Positions 12,223-23,236 of a stretch of 64,000 bases of DNA are shown piece after piece; the first letter of the stretch is position 1; each line of letters opens with the position of its first letter. The position numbers and the translations under genes were made by a program. A model generated the notes under the pieces. That model was not told the DNA's origin and ran no database searches. It was given only the letters and a program-made list of their open reading frames with translations. The stretch is from Azolla caroliniana (lineage: Eukaryota > Polypodiophyta): the NCBI GenBank assembly GCA_043228905.1, contig JBHGNT010000015.1, positions 7,440,001 through 7,504,000 on the forward strand, written 5' to 3'.

Positions 12223-12234
12223 TGGTATCGGAGC
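12223..12234 (+). promoter_or_regulatory. Probable primer binding site of a gypsy element
   Basis: TGGTATCGGAGC, one base from the common plant initiator-Met-tRNA site. It sits upstream of the gypsy pol remnants and marks where the 5' LTR would end. I could not delimit that LTR. Confidence 0.5.
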
Positions 12235-12990
12235 GAGTTTCTCGAACGTTTCTTTTGTTGACTTTGTTTTTTATGATGATCGATCAATTTATCACTCAAG
12301 GGGAGCGGTATATCCAAGAAGTACTTCCAACAAAAAAACTTCAACATCATATATGTGGGCTCATAATAACGACCAGCCGATGGCATCCTCCCAAGCGGAA
12401 GGGATTCAAGGAACCACTCTCTTGGAGCAATTCTGATTGACTCGTCTTTCTTACAAATACAAGTTTTTCCTAAATTCACCTTGAACAAGATTTTCGAACT
12501 ATGACAATCTAATGGAGCTCTTGAAGCCCATATCGTTAATATGCATTAGGATACCACACAATAGACAGATGTCAAAGTGAACTATCCTTTATCTTAGAAG
12601 GAGAGAACCAAACAAGTAATATGCACGTGGCTTGGTTGATGGTAGTCTCATTTTGAGCCCTATCCTAAGCCGGAGTATGAAGATTTCCTATATTGGTTAA
12701 GAACTTAGGGGTAAGGCAATTGCATGGTGGTGTGGGGTTCACACTCTTAAGAAATTGCAAGATATCGGGAAAGACTTTGTTATGATTTTCAAAGGTCCCG
12801 TTTTAGAATCGCCATCTTGCATTGAGGTGACACAAGCACTCATGACCCTCTCTAACTGAAATTTTCTCTCTCTTGAGGATTATGTTCACCATGCTAGAAT
12901 CTAGATTTGAAAATCTGTTCTTGAATGGGACAATTGGTTAATTGCTTGTTTTGTTAATGATATCCCCAATTCGGACTACCATACCATTGG

Positions 12991-13557
12991 ATGGTGCATG
13001 ATAGGGATCTTTTATCTTATTTTGAACAAAAACTACTTGATGAAATCTTAAATGACTTTTGTAATGTTTTTCCAAGTGAACTACCATATGAACTACCTCT
13101 TAGAGATAATGTACACCATTATATCGATCTTATACTTGTTGTTGCACCTATAACACTCCATATCAACTATGTCGATCCAAAGAGGATGAGATCTCTATGA
13201 AACTCATGGAATTGTTACGAATGGGTCATATCATATACCTTATAGTAAATCACCATGGGGTACACCGGTTCTCTTCGTAAACACAAAAGTAACCACATGA
13301 CATACATTTGTATTAATTATTGACATTTGAATAAACTAACGATCACAAACAATGAGCAGAGAACTTGATTGATCATCTTCAAATGGCCCGCTATCAAATT
13401 TGTATAGGTGAGGATGATGTTCTAAAAAATAACATTTCATACACGTTGTGGCCATTATTAGGCTTGGTCATGCCTTTTGGTTTGACCAATTCTTCAACCA
13501 AAATTCAACAAGAATTGAACAACATATTCAAAGAACAACTTTCGTTATTTATTTGAT
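12991..13557 (+). pseudogene. Gypsy reverse transcriptase fragment
   Basis: Two broken frames resemble the start of plant gypsy RT. 12991-13200 reads LLDEILNDFCNVFPSELPYE followed by a His-x-Ile-Asp-Leu stretch, the usual entry to RT. 13365-13556 contains LGLVMPFGLTNSSTKIQQ, the conserved VMPFGLTNA segment. Frameshifts and stops separate them, and the YLDD catalytic motif is not preserved. Inactive. Confidence 0.75.
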
Positions 13558-14109
13558 GATATTCTGATTTATAATTGTTACATTGGAAGAACAACGTAAA
13601 CATGTTAGCTTTGTTTTACAAAAATTGCGTGACAAACAGTTCTACACGAAGATCATCTCAAAATACAAGTTCTTCAAGAGATCAATTACATATCTCAAAC
13701 CTCTCATAATTGAATGGAGTCCAAATTGATCCTTTTCGCATAAACATAAGTCACACTCTAGCCCATTGTTTGCAATATTCAAGATGTTCGATCATTCCTT
13801 GGTTTTGTGGGGTTTTTGTGAAAACCTCTTTAGAATTACCGTTGATTGACGACACAAGGATCCATGAAGGGTGAAAGCATGTGAATGGAAACACTATTAT
13901 AGGTAACATGTAGCTAAAATGACTACAACTAAGTAGTTTTTTTTATAGCTAATTTTTAGTGGGAAAATCTTAAAGATACATATCATTTATTATGGGGATG
14001 GAAATATTACCATTTATGGTCCACAATTTAGCTGATCTTTATTTGAGATCACATTCTAATAATCCCTAAAATTCCAATAACCCTAAAATTTAGCAATATA
14101 TGCCCAAAG

Positions 14110-14760
14110 CTGGTCCTCAATATGATGGATAGATGGAATAGGTACATAAAATTATTGAGGACATGCTTTGGGCATATATTGTGGCAAAACCAACAAAATG
14201 GGAATGCTATCTACTAATTTTGGAGTTTTATTATAACAGTTCCAATCATACATCGATGAGATGTAGTCCTTTTACGTTGATGTGTGAATTTCAACCATTA
14301 GCGATGATTGTTGTTAATATACATCGTGATGGGTTTGAGAAGTACGTAAAATGTTCTAATGGATATGTTGCAATATTGTGTGAGATAATATAGAAACGAC
14401 TCAAGATAGAGCAACTTTGTTTCTCGACCATAATAAGGAACCTCGTATATTCACCCCTACACAAAAGGTACTACTTATGCTTCATTATTCTAAGACATTG
14501 TCTATGGATAAGTGCATTGAATTAGCCCCATGGTTTTGTGGACCTTTCAATGTTCTCAAATGCATTGGTTTATTAGCATATCGCCTCACTCTTCTTGATG
14601 GGGTTGGAATCCATCTAGTTTCTCATTTACATTGTTTGGTAGAATTTCTTCGTTCTAGCAAAAATACAGTTACAATCGAAAATTTTCTTACTTCCAAGGA
14701 TTTAGTTTCTAAATCACATCTACCAAATAGAATTTTCAATGTTAAAACAAAACATCTATG
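14110..14760 (+). pseudogene. Gypsy integrase C-terminal fragment
   Basis: 14163-14393 resembles the end of the integrase core (KPTKWECYLLILEFYYNSS, then SPFTLMCEF). 14417-14761 resembles the downstream GPF/Y module (KCIELAPWFCGPFNVLKCIG, then LVSHLHCLVEFL). Two broken frames. This confirms a Ty3/gypsy element with integrase after RT. No chromodomain is readable. Confidence 0.75.
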
Positions 14761-15027
14761 ACCTAAGTCAATCCAAGAATTAAAAACTAAATTGATGGAT
14801 AAGTCTATCAAAGATGCTACATTAGAATGATAAAACACCATTAAAACTAACTTCCCTAATTTTTCCTTGCAAGAGTGCAATGTCTTAAAGAAAGTGGAAT
14901 ACATTTCAGGCATAACCATGACTTATACAGTGGTAGTTTACAATAGTTTTCTTCACATGAGGATAAGAGTGAGGGTTAATAGGGGATATAAAGAAGGGTT
15001 AATATGGAATATAAAGAATGCACCAAA

Positions 15028-15175
15028 CATTTCGACAACTTTCTGGGGATTTCTAGAATGACGAAACTACTCTAAATGTATAAGTATTATGTCATAATCA
15101 CATGATGTATTGAGATGCATTAGCTATGAGACTTGGTTATGTCCTGTCTATGACAATATTCTCCCTTTAAGGCCA
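15028..15175 (+). repeat. Diverged copy of part of the 554-bp satellite unit
   Basis: The block containing gatttctagaatgacgaaac, atgtataag, aatcacatgatgtat and ttagctatgagacttggtta follows the same order and spacing as the end of each satellite unit. About 25 bp present in the satellite before tctatgaca are absent here. It sits directly after the gypsy integrase remnant, where a 3' LTR would be expected. Confidence 0.75.
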
Positions 15176-15470
15176 ACCAACACAATTTTGTCAAGTGGCT
15201 TGTGTGGATACCGTGGATGAAAACCATGAACTACATCAACAAAATTCTTTATGTTTTTCATCAGTTCTCATGTTGCTTTCTTGATGGGGTACACCCTTTC
15301 CAGAAAACAACATTGGGCTAAAAGGTCCACTCCACTCCACCCATTGTATTCTTAGTGTGAACACGTCCTCAAAGTTAGGGCTTAGTTACCCTAACTATAA
15401 ATACGAGGAACTGTATCTTGTACAAATGGTTTGGTGGGATTAGTAATGCAACAACCTTCTTGAGCTCTAA

Positions 15471-17774
15471 TTGTCTTTGTGTAATTGTCTATCTCTCTCA
15501 TTCTTTCTCTGTGCATATCTTCTTAAGGTTGGATACCAATACTTTGAGAGGCATGTTGGTGGGCATAAGATGTCTAGTTTTCCTTGTAATTTTTGGTTTG
15601 ATGATGAATGTAAGATGTATCTCAAATGGTTTAAGTCTATAGAAGGGGAAAATGAAAGGATTGTTACATGGCACCTATATAAGAAGGTAGTGAGGAGAAA
15701 GAAAAGAAGATATTTCCAAATGCAAGAGATGAAAAAGAAAAACTTATTTATGCTCAAACCAAAGTTAGCATGGGGACAACTCAAGGGTAAGAAAGATGAT
15801 GTGAAAGATCACTTTACAAATGAAGACATCCTAGAATATGTACAAAGGCTATATATGTATGAAGGTGTTGCTCTTATGGTTGAGAACATTGAAACACCAT
15901 GCAATACACGTATCGATATTGATGATGTCAATAAGGGAATAATGAAGATGGCACGTGGAAAAGCAGCAAATGTAACCTACATTTCAAATGAGCTTTTAAA
16001 ATGGACAAGGTCACATACTCGTCATTGAATAATGACAATAATTATGGAGCAAGCTATAAACAAGGTTTTCCAAATGATTGTCTTATGAATTGGATTAAAC
16101 CAATCTTTAAAGTTGGAGATAAGAATCAAGTATCAAATTATCATACAATAATGGTGAGCTCAACTATTTCTAAATTATATAGCACTATTATGGAGCAAAA
16201 GATAAGCACATGGGCTGAAAATACAAGCAAAAGAGCACTTGGGAAAGCAAGATTTAGACCAAAACACTCCATCATGGACCATTTGGTCACATTGAGAGTA
16301 ATCATGGAAGAGAGTCGACTACAAAGAAAAACACTTTATTGTTGTTTTGTTGATTTCAAGAAAGCTTTTGATACCGTAACACAAAGTGAGCTTTGGAATA
16401 GAATACTAGAGATTGACATGCCATTAGAGTATCGAGTTGCGGTTGCACGCCTACATGAACAAGTTAAATGCCAACTAAAAATGGATAGTGGATTCTCAAA
16501 GCACTTTTTAAGTAACATGGGGGTCAAGAAAGGATGTGCATTATCACCCACACTCTTTGGCTTATGTATTGATAAATTAGAAGAAGTGGTAAATAAGGTT
16601 GCAAGAGAAGAAGAATTGAGTGTCCTCAAATTGATGCAACATGTTATCTTATTGGTTTTTATGCAGATGATATGGTACTCTTCTCATATGATGTTGATAG
16701 TATGCAACATTTACTTGGGGTATTAGAAGAATTTTGCCATAATAGTGGACTAGCAATGAATGTGGAGAAAACAAAAATGATGGTAGTGCAAACCATCCAA
16801 CCCCATCATTACCCTATGCTCACATATAGAGGTGAAAATATAAAATTTGTTCAAAGCTTTAAATATCTTGGTATTGATGTACCCGCCACAAATAAATGGA
16901 GTGCATACTTTGATTCTAGGAGATCATATTACCTTTTGGAGAACCAATGCAACCAAAGTGATACTTGTGGATGGGAAGTAAAACTAATGTTGTTCAATGC
17001 CATGGTAACTCAAGTATTGCTTTATGGAGTAGAAGTATGGGGCGACACCATCTCTCTTAATGCATGGAATGAAATTGAGAAAATTCAAAAGATGTTTTTA
17101 AGGAGGCAATTAGGAGTTAAATGCACTACCTCTTACTAGGTTATGCTCTTGGAAATAGTTGTTCGGCCCATAGAAATATTGGCACTTCAAAGAGTATATA
17201 GATACATTACAAAATTCAAGAATATGCCGAATCATCGATTACCACATCTTGCTTGGAATGTTGGACGTAAGCTACAAAAGAATCATAAGAGTAAAATTCC
17301 CTCATCCGGTTGGGTTGTTGACATAAGAAAATGGTTCAAAAGATGGGGTGTGGATAATCTTTTAGAGCTTTCGGGTGATGCTATGCATTATCTATTGATT
17401 GAGGAAAGGTTGGTGGAATCATTAAGGATGAAATGGGAAGCTACTAAGAGGACAAAGCTAAAATATTACATTGCAAATGTCAACACTGAATGTTGGTCTC
17501 AATATAAGGCAAGAATGCCTATTGATCATATCCAACCTTATCTCATTACCAATATGAGTAGTAATGCTCGTAGAGCCCTCACACTATTTTGCACTCGATC
17601 TCACATGTTAGGTATTGAAGTTGCATCATGGTATCGAAATGTAACGAATTTGAGGGCATGTAAAGTATGCAATGAAGGCATTGTAGAGGATGAATGTCAC
17701 TTGCTCTTCACATGCTCGGCATATAGTGCAATTCGTTCAAGATATGATGACATATTAAGAGGGAGTGATAACTT
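15471..17774 (+). pseudogene. Plant LINE ORF2, LINE-1 of this window, interrupted
   Basis: Non-LTR retrotransposon ORF2 in four broken frames (15471-16028, 16001-16726, 16672-17139, 17143 onward). It shows RT motif A FVDFKKAFDTV, motif B GVKKGCALSPTLFGLCID and motif C FYADDMVLFS, the last reached only after a frameshift near 16650. Then follow FKYLGIDV, LLYGVEVWGD and a C-terminal zinc knuckle C-x2-C at CKVCNEGIVEDECHLLFTC. The endonuclease domain is missing, so this copy is 5' truncated or decayed. The frame is cut at 17774 by LINE-2 and seems to continue at 20382 (SAILKTPP). It would have used target-primed reverse transcription; now dead. Confidence 0.85.
17758..17774 (+). repeat. Left target-site duplication of LINE-2
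   Basis: agagggagtgataactt, 17 bp, repeated exactly at 20365-20381. It lies inside the LINE-1 coding frame (RGSDN) and marks where LINE-2 entered. Confidence 0.85.
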
Positions 17775-18039
17775 CTATAAAATAGTACCAAAAACTATAG
17801 CTAATAGAATGTGACCGTTGCTTCCCTCGATTATACATGATACACAATCAGGATTCCTTCAAGATAGAAACATCTTTGACAATATCTTCCTTTTTTGGGA
17901 GATGATTGCATTGGCTCAACATCACAAACAATCACTTGCAATACTATTATTAGATTTTGAGAAAGCATATGATAAAGTAGATTGGGACTTTCTAGAGGCA
18001 GTTCTATTAAGATTAGGGTTTCCAAGTGCATGGATAAAA

Positions 18040-18087
18040 GGTGTGTCTGCATTATATAGACATGCCTCTATATAATGCAGACACACC
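18040..18087. repeat. Perfect 21-bp inverted repeat
   Basis: ggtgtgtctgcattatatag plus one more base, a 6-bp spacer (catgcc), then its exact reverse complement. It falls within the LINE-2 RT between GVSALYR and the FPISRSVRQGCPL segment and shifts the reading frame. It looks like a templated fold-back insertion rather than native LINE sequence. Confidence 0.9.
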
Positions 18088-19277
18088 AATTTCCAATTTC
18101 CAGATCTGTTCGACAAGGTTGTCCGTTAGCACCATTTCTTTTTATTTTATTTGGGGAAGCTTTATCATCTTTTCTTAGATCCTCAATGAAGGCCATCCAA
18201 GCAATAGCTTTACCTATTGCAAACTCGATAGTTCTCGATGCTGAGTTTGCGGATGACATTGCTCTGTATATTCACGGAGATGTTGTTAATCTTGATCGGG
18301 TACAGAATGCTTTACAGATATTTTCAGATGCTACTGGAGCCTCTCTCAATTGGAATAAATTTGTAGGCCTTTGGACCAGTGATGAACCGCGTCCAGAATG
18401 GTATCCAGGCCCTACATTCCGTTGGCTAAATCATGGGGAGCCGATTCGTTATTTAGGCTATCTTGTTGGTATAGATTTACCATCTGAAGTGATGCTATCC
18501 CCATTGCTATTATCAATTAAGCGTAAGTTGGTATATTGGGACTCGCAACAGTTATCCCTTGCAGGTTGGGTTGTCATTGCAAATTCGATGTTGTCGGCCT
18601 CAATGTGGTTTATCTTATTTGCTTGGTTGTTCTCTAGGTTGGAAATCATGAAAGTTCAAAGCCTCATATGTAACTTCCTTTGGGGTGGAAAAAATGGATC
18701 TCATGTAGTGGCCAAGGTGGCATGGGATGTTTTGATTAGGCCAAAAAGTCAGGGAGGGTTGGCTCTAATAGATCCCTTGATACAATCTCGAGCTCTCTCG
18801 ACAAAGTTTGTAGTCAAAGGATTATTGCCAGGGACAGAGGCATGGAAGGGTATGTTGCTTAATCAGCTGATGCAATTATCTCCCAAGTCAGGAGGAAACT
18901 GGTTGCCATATTTGAAATGGATGTTCTTGATAGATATTCTGACACCGAGACGGAATCTAACATCCAATAGATTTCTACAAGGGATCATCAGAGCATGGGA
19001 TGCAATCAAGATTTTTTTATGCAAGGAAATGCCTAACACATGGGATGGTTGGATGAATCAACCACTTTTGGCTAATTCTCTTGTTCAAGATTCTACTGGA
19101 AATGTATTGGGCCTTAGACCTCGTCTTGCATGGGGAAAATTAGACAATGGGCCAGCAACATCAGTAGGATCCTGGATTCATTTTCGGCAGATGCCAGAAG
19201 TGGATCACCTTAAGCAGTTACACTCGATATATGGGGCGAAGACAATGACAATGGTTATATGCACGACAACCAATTAA
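18075..19277 (+). pseudogene. LINE-2 reverse transcriptase, main open segment
   Basis: A 400-aa open stretch covering RT motifs from B onward: SVRQGCPLAPFLFILFGEAL, then AEFADDIALY with the catalytic Asp pair, then the thumb and connection segment (SLAGWVVIANSMLSASMWFI, FLWGGKNG). The upstream fingers and motif A (LLLDFEKAYDKVD) are in the other frame at 17818-18075, separated by the fold-back hairpin. No start codon here is genuine, and the protein would lack half the catalytic site. It ends at a stop before the zinc-finger region. Confidence 0.8.
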
Positions 19278-19590
19278 TAGGCTAATGTGGGACCCAGGGG
19301 GATGCTCTTGGACTAGTCCCATGATGGATCCAATGCAAAAAGTTCCGTTCTTTCAGTATACTGTGAAATTTGGTAGAACCTTACTCATGTCTAAGAATAT
19401 TCCAACTCATGCGGCTCAAAAGCATTGGAATAAGTGGGGTGTATCAAGCAATCACTTGAAGGCTTATTGGAAATGGATTTGGTCTTTTAGGGGACCAACA
19501 AAATACACTCTCTTCAGATAGCTTTTACTACATGCAGCACTACCAATAGGTCAGTCTTTGAAAGGAAACATGGCATCCGTTCTTCGACAA

Positions 19591-19804
19591 TGTAGTTATT
19601 GTGGTGACTTGCAGGAAACTACCAAGCATGCTCTCTGGTCCTGTTCAATAGCCCAACATGTATGGAATAAAGTTCTTTCTTTATTCCTAACAATTAATGT
19701 AGTTATTGTGGTGACTTGCAGGAAACTACCAAGCATGCTCTTTGGTCCTGTTCAATAGCCCAACATGTATGGAATAAAGTTCTTTCTTTATTCCTAACAA
19801 TTAA
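19591..19804 (+). repeat. 107-bp direct tandem duplication
   Basis: 19591-19697 and 19698-19804 are two copies beginning tgtagttattgtggtgactt; they appear identical except ctctctgg versus ctctttgg. The copy encodes the LINE-2 C-terminal zinc-knuckle segment (CSYCGDLQETTKHALWSC). 107 is not a multiple of three, so it also shifts the frame. Confidence 0.9.
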
Positions 19805-20364
19805 TGTAGGTTGCCTATTCTCTTGGGGATCAATGGTATGGGGGGTTCTCCATTCCAGTCTCTTATTGTATGAGGCAGATGATGATCTAGAGGCTAAGAC
19901 AATCGTCAATAGGCATCTAATATCTGTCTCCCCTTTTCAGCAACCTCGAAAGCAAATGCGTGCAACCCATGTATGGAAAACAGTATCCACGGTTACATTA
20001 TGGACCTTATGGAAGTATCGGTGTAAAAGACGATATGATTCTATAATTACCCTTCTCTTAGATATATTGCTAGAATTATGGGACAACTTATTGGTGGTAG
20101 TGCGTGGGCAATATGACAATATGTCAGGCCCTTCGGAGGTTGTTCTTAAGAAAAGGAAAAAATTACTGCAGTTATGGAGGAAGTTGCCTCTATTCATGAT
20201 CTCCTCTCAAGGACCTATCTAGAAATATCATCATCCCTGGCCCTTCCCTTGATTATCATTTTGTATATAACACTCTAATTGTATAGTTTGTAGCCTTACG
20301 ACGTTTTTTCTTAATACTAATGAAGGAAATCTTTTTGGAAAAAATGAAAAAAAGAAAAAAAGAG

Positions 20365-20381
20365 AGAGGGAGTGATAACTT
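20365..20381 (+). repeat. Right target-site duplication of LINE-2
   Basis: Exact match to 17758-17774, directly after the A-rich LINE-2 tail. Confidence 0.85.
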
Positions 20382-22696
20382 AAGTGCCATACTTAAGACA
20401 CCACCTAGAAGCCAACTACCTCCCACGTCAACACCTTCAATCGGGTGTTGACCGAACTCTCCTCACAAGGCCTGAATTTTGAAGAAGAAATCAAGGCACT
20501 TGTGCTCCTTTCAAGCCTCCCAACATGTTGGGAAGTCTTCTACACAATTGTCACGAACAACTCGACAAAGCTGACGCTTGACAAAACAATCAGATAGATC
20601 TTATCATAGGAGCTTCAAAGAAAGTCAATGGGACTGACCATCGATGAGAATGCTGAAGCACCCTTCTCTGGGGGAACGACTCAAAGGACGGGCTGCAATC
20701 AAAGTAGGATGAGAAGGGGGAACGACCGACAATGGTCGAAGTTGCGAAATGGCAAGCCGAATGCCTACTACACACACTGCAGGAAGGTCAGTCACAACAT
20801 TGCCGACTGCTGGTCGTATAACAAGTAGGGAAATGGTGGTAAAAAATTCGATCGGAATTTAGGATCATCCAACTCAAACCACCCTTTAACTGACAACTAA
20901 CTAAATTTTGTCGAATCCCGGTCGGGAGAATTCCTCTCACTCGAAGGCTCGTCCATTGGAGAGATCCAATTCAGTGCACACAATGCACAAACATGGCTAC
21001 TCGATTTAGGAGCCACATTTCACATGACCCTCCAATGTGAATGGTTTTCGGACTATTCCATCGAAGCCGGTTCAGTCTGACTGGGCAAAGGGCAAGAGCG
21101 TTGAATCATGAGAATAGGTGAGACACCCATTTGGCTACTGAATGGAAGCATGATCACCCTGCACCACGTTTGGCATGTACCCGATCTGAAGAGGAGTCTG
21201 ATCTCCATTGGCATGTTAGCCGAAGGCGGGTACAAGACAACAATGAGCGAGTTGTCGTGGTACATTACAAGGGGAAATCTTTGGATCAGCCATGACGTAA
21301 AGTACAACAATATGTACTCACTCTGATTAGTCAAGAGGGATCACTGAACATATCCGAATTGCTGACAACATCATTATGGCATGACCAACTCAACCATATA
21401 TCACAAGCAGGGCTTGAAAGACTTTCGACACTTGGCTACATCCCTCAGCATTGCCAATAAGGGAAATAGACCCGAAGACTACACTCAATTCATTATGAGA
21501 TGGTATGACAACCCCTAGAGGTTATTCACACTAACATCTCTAGTCCGATGCCCAAAAGTTCTCTAGGTGGCTCACGGTACTTCATCACATTCGTTGATGA
21601 TTGTACACATAAGGTTTGGGCTTACTCAATTAAGTCCAAGGATGAAGTGCTCGAGGTTATCTCTCGGTGGTTGACTGAAGTCGAAAAATAATACGACTAT
21701 AAAGTCAAGACACTACGGTCAGACAATGGAGGAGAATACAACTCCAAAGCCTTCGAAAAGTACCTGTTCGAAAAAGGGATTAGACACCAACAAGCTGTTC
21801 CCTACACCCTAATGCAAACTGGTGTAGCCGAACAGATGAACCGGATGATCCAAGAATGGATAATGGTAATGCTCCAACAATCAAGACTCAAACCTGAAAT
21901 TTATGCTGAAGCTTTGTAGATGGCAATATAGTTGATAAAATTATCACCGTCGAAAGCAATAAAGCTTCAAGTGCCACAAGTACTATGGTCGAGAACACAA
22001 CCAAACTATGATTGGCTTTGCACATTGGGGTGCGAAACCTATGCCCACATACTGAGGGAGAAAAGAACGAATGTAGCCCCCCATTCAAGAAAATGTATTT
22101 TTCTTGGGTATGGGATGGACGGAAATTTCGGCTATAGGCTATGGGACCCAAAAAATGGGAAATTGATTCGATAGAGTGGTGTAGTCTTCAATGAAGCCTC
22201 CATGGGCTTGGTCTATAAGCAACCTCGAACCGGCAAGAGAGTTAGTTTTGACAATTCTTTGACCAAGTTAGAGAACCAAATGCCAGAAGTAGAATTCCAA
22301 ATGGCTAGCGAGTTGACTAGTTCAGCTGAATGAGCACTCATAGAGAGAACTCCGAGCAACTTGCCGACTAATCAACCCGAACCGGTGGCGACACATGCAC
22401 CTTATGATTCCATCGTGGGAACAAGTTGGTCGAATAACCTCAAAGTAGAAGAAGCATATCCTTCGACAAGATCTCTCCATTGAACAAGGGTTCAAATCAC
22501 GCTAACTAAACATGTGTACCAATTGAAGAAGATGAACCGATGGTGCTGAACATGTGTACCAATTGAAGAAGATGAACCGACACCATCGACACTAAGGAGA
22601 TCAAGATGAGTTGGAAAGCCAACAAAGTTTTATCAATTGGGCTTGGACTATGTCTTGAGATCAAAGTCGACAACAACCGGTTTATACTCTAGCGTA
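20382..22696 (+). pseudogene. Ty1/copia gag-protease-integrase remnant, family A type
   Basis: Plus-strand copia with many stops. Gag: NTFNRVLTELSSQGLNFEEE and LVLLSSLPTCWEVFYTIV near 20420-20550. The zinc knuckle around 20770-20815 (CRKVSHNIADC) has lost its first Cys. Protease: WLLDLGATFHM at about 20997, with the Ser of the usual DSGAT replaced by Leu. GAG pre-integrase and integrase follow, including RSDNGGEYNS and GVAEQMNRMI near 21720-21850, and CIFLGYGMDGNFGYRLWDPK around 22095. RT is lost at the family C insertion. No 5' LTR or primer site is present; the left end meets the LINE-1 tail between 20382 and about 20420. Confidence 0.85.
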
Positions 22697-23236
22697 TGTT
22701 GGTGGAAAGATTTGAACAAGAAAAATTGGAAGCAGAAATACACAAGTACAGTGACACAAGATGTTTTACGTGGAAAACCCTAACAAGGAAAAACCACGGG
22801 AGTCCACAGACTCCAAACTATCTCACTATGTGAAAGGAAATACAAAGAGACTCCTAGGCAACAACCTTGGGTTCATCTTCTTCACCAGATGGTGGGTACA
22901 ACAGAGATGTAACAACACGATCTAACTCTCTCTGTCTCTCTCTGTCTCTCTGTCTCTGTCTCACGCTCTCTCTCACACTATCACACTTTTACAAGAATAT
23001 GAACATCATACCAAACGTTTTTTTCCTAGTTATATTTATACTTATATAACATTCGGGCTTCTTTACAAATATGGCCTAACCAGGAGTTTCACAAAACCTA
23101 TTTACATATGTGGCCTTTTCCAGACGCCTATTTGGACTTGATCCGGACACGGATCCGGATCTAGGTCCAACATTTCTTCTCCTTTGGATCCAACTTGTGT
23201 TCTCCTTCCCATCTGGAGGGACCTTGTTTCCCAACA
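22697..23236 (-). repeat. 3' LTR of a truncated family C copia
   Basis: 540 bp, homologous to the LTRs at 57534-58130 and 62175-62744. They share gtggaaaaccct, aaccacgggagnccac and the end tctggagggacc. The inner edge at 23237 is followed on the plus strand by aactcccccttcactccggc, the reverse of the element's polypurine tract. A CT/GT-rich microsatellite lies at 22926-22975. Confidence 0.85.

Larger units (their letters stand above)
12235..15160 (+). mobile_element. Degenerate Ty3/gypsy retrotransposon
   Basis: Plus-strand element recognised from two pol fragments, RT at about 12990-13560 and the integrase end at about 14110-14760, in the correct order. 12500-12990 holds weak gag-like coding with many stops. 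Protease, the rest of RT and RNase H, and the integrase core are missing or unreadable. The 3' end near 15030-15160 is closely similar to part of the 554-bp satellite unit, so it may be the element's LTR. No intact frame survives. Confidence 0.7.
17775..20364 (+). mobile_element. 5'-truncated plant LINE (LINE-2) nested in LINE-1
   Basis: The insertion begins mid-RT, at the segment YKIVPKTIANRM then PLLPSIIHDTQSGFLQDRN. It continues through LLLDFEKAYDKVDWDFLEAV, SVRQGCPLAPFLFILFGEAL and the catalytic EFADDIALYI. The frame runs 18075-19277 (400 aa) and then in pieces to 20222, ending with a C-terminal zinc-finger region. The 3' end is A-rich (about 20336-20364) before the right target duplication. 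It differs clearly from LINE-1 and looks like a typical plant L1-type element. Breaks: a hairpin at 18040-18087, a stop at 19277 and a 107-bp duplication. Confidence 0.88.

Noticed and set aside
16001-20222. Two separate RT genes as a two-ORF novel system
   Set aside because: The 17-bp target duplication and mid-domain start show a LINE nested in another LINE.
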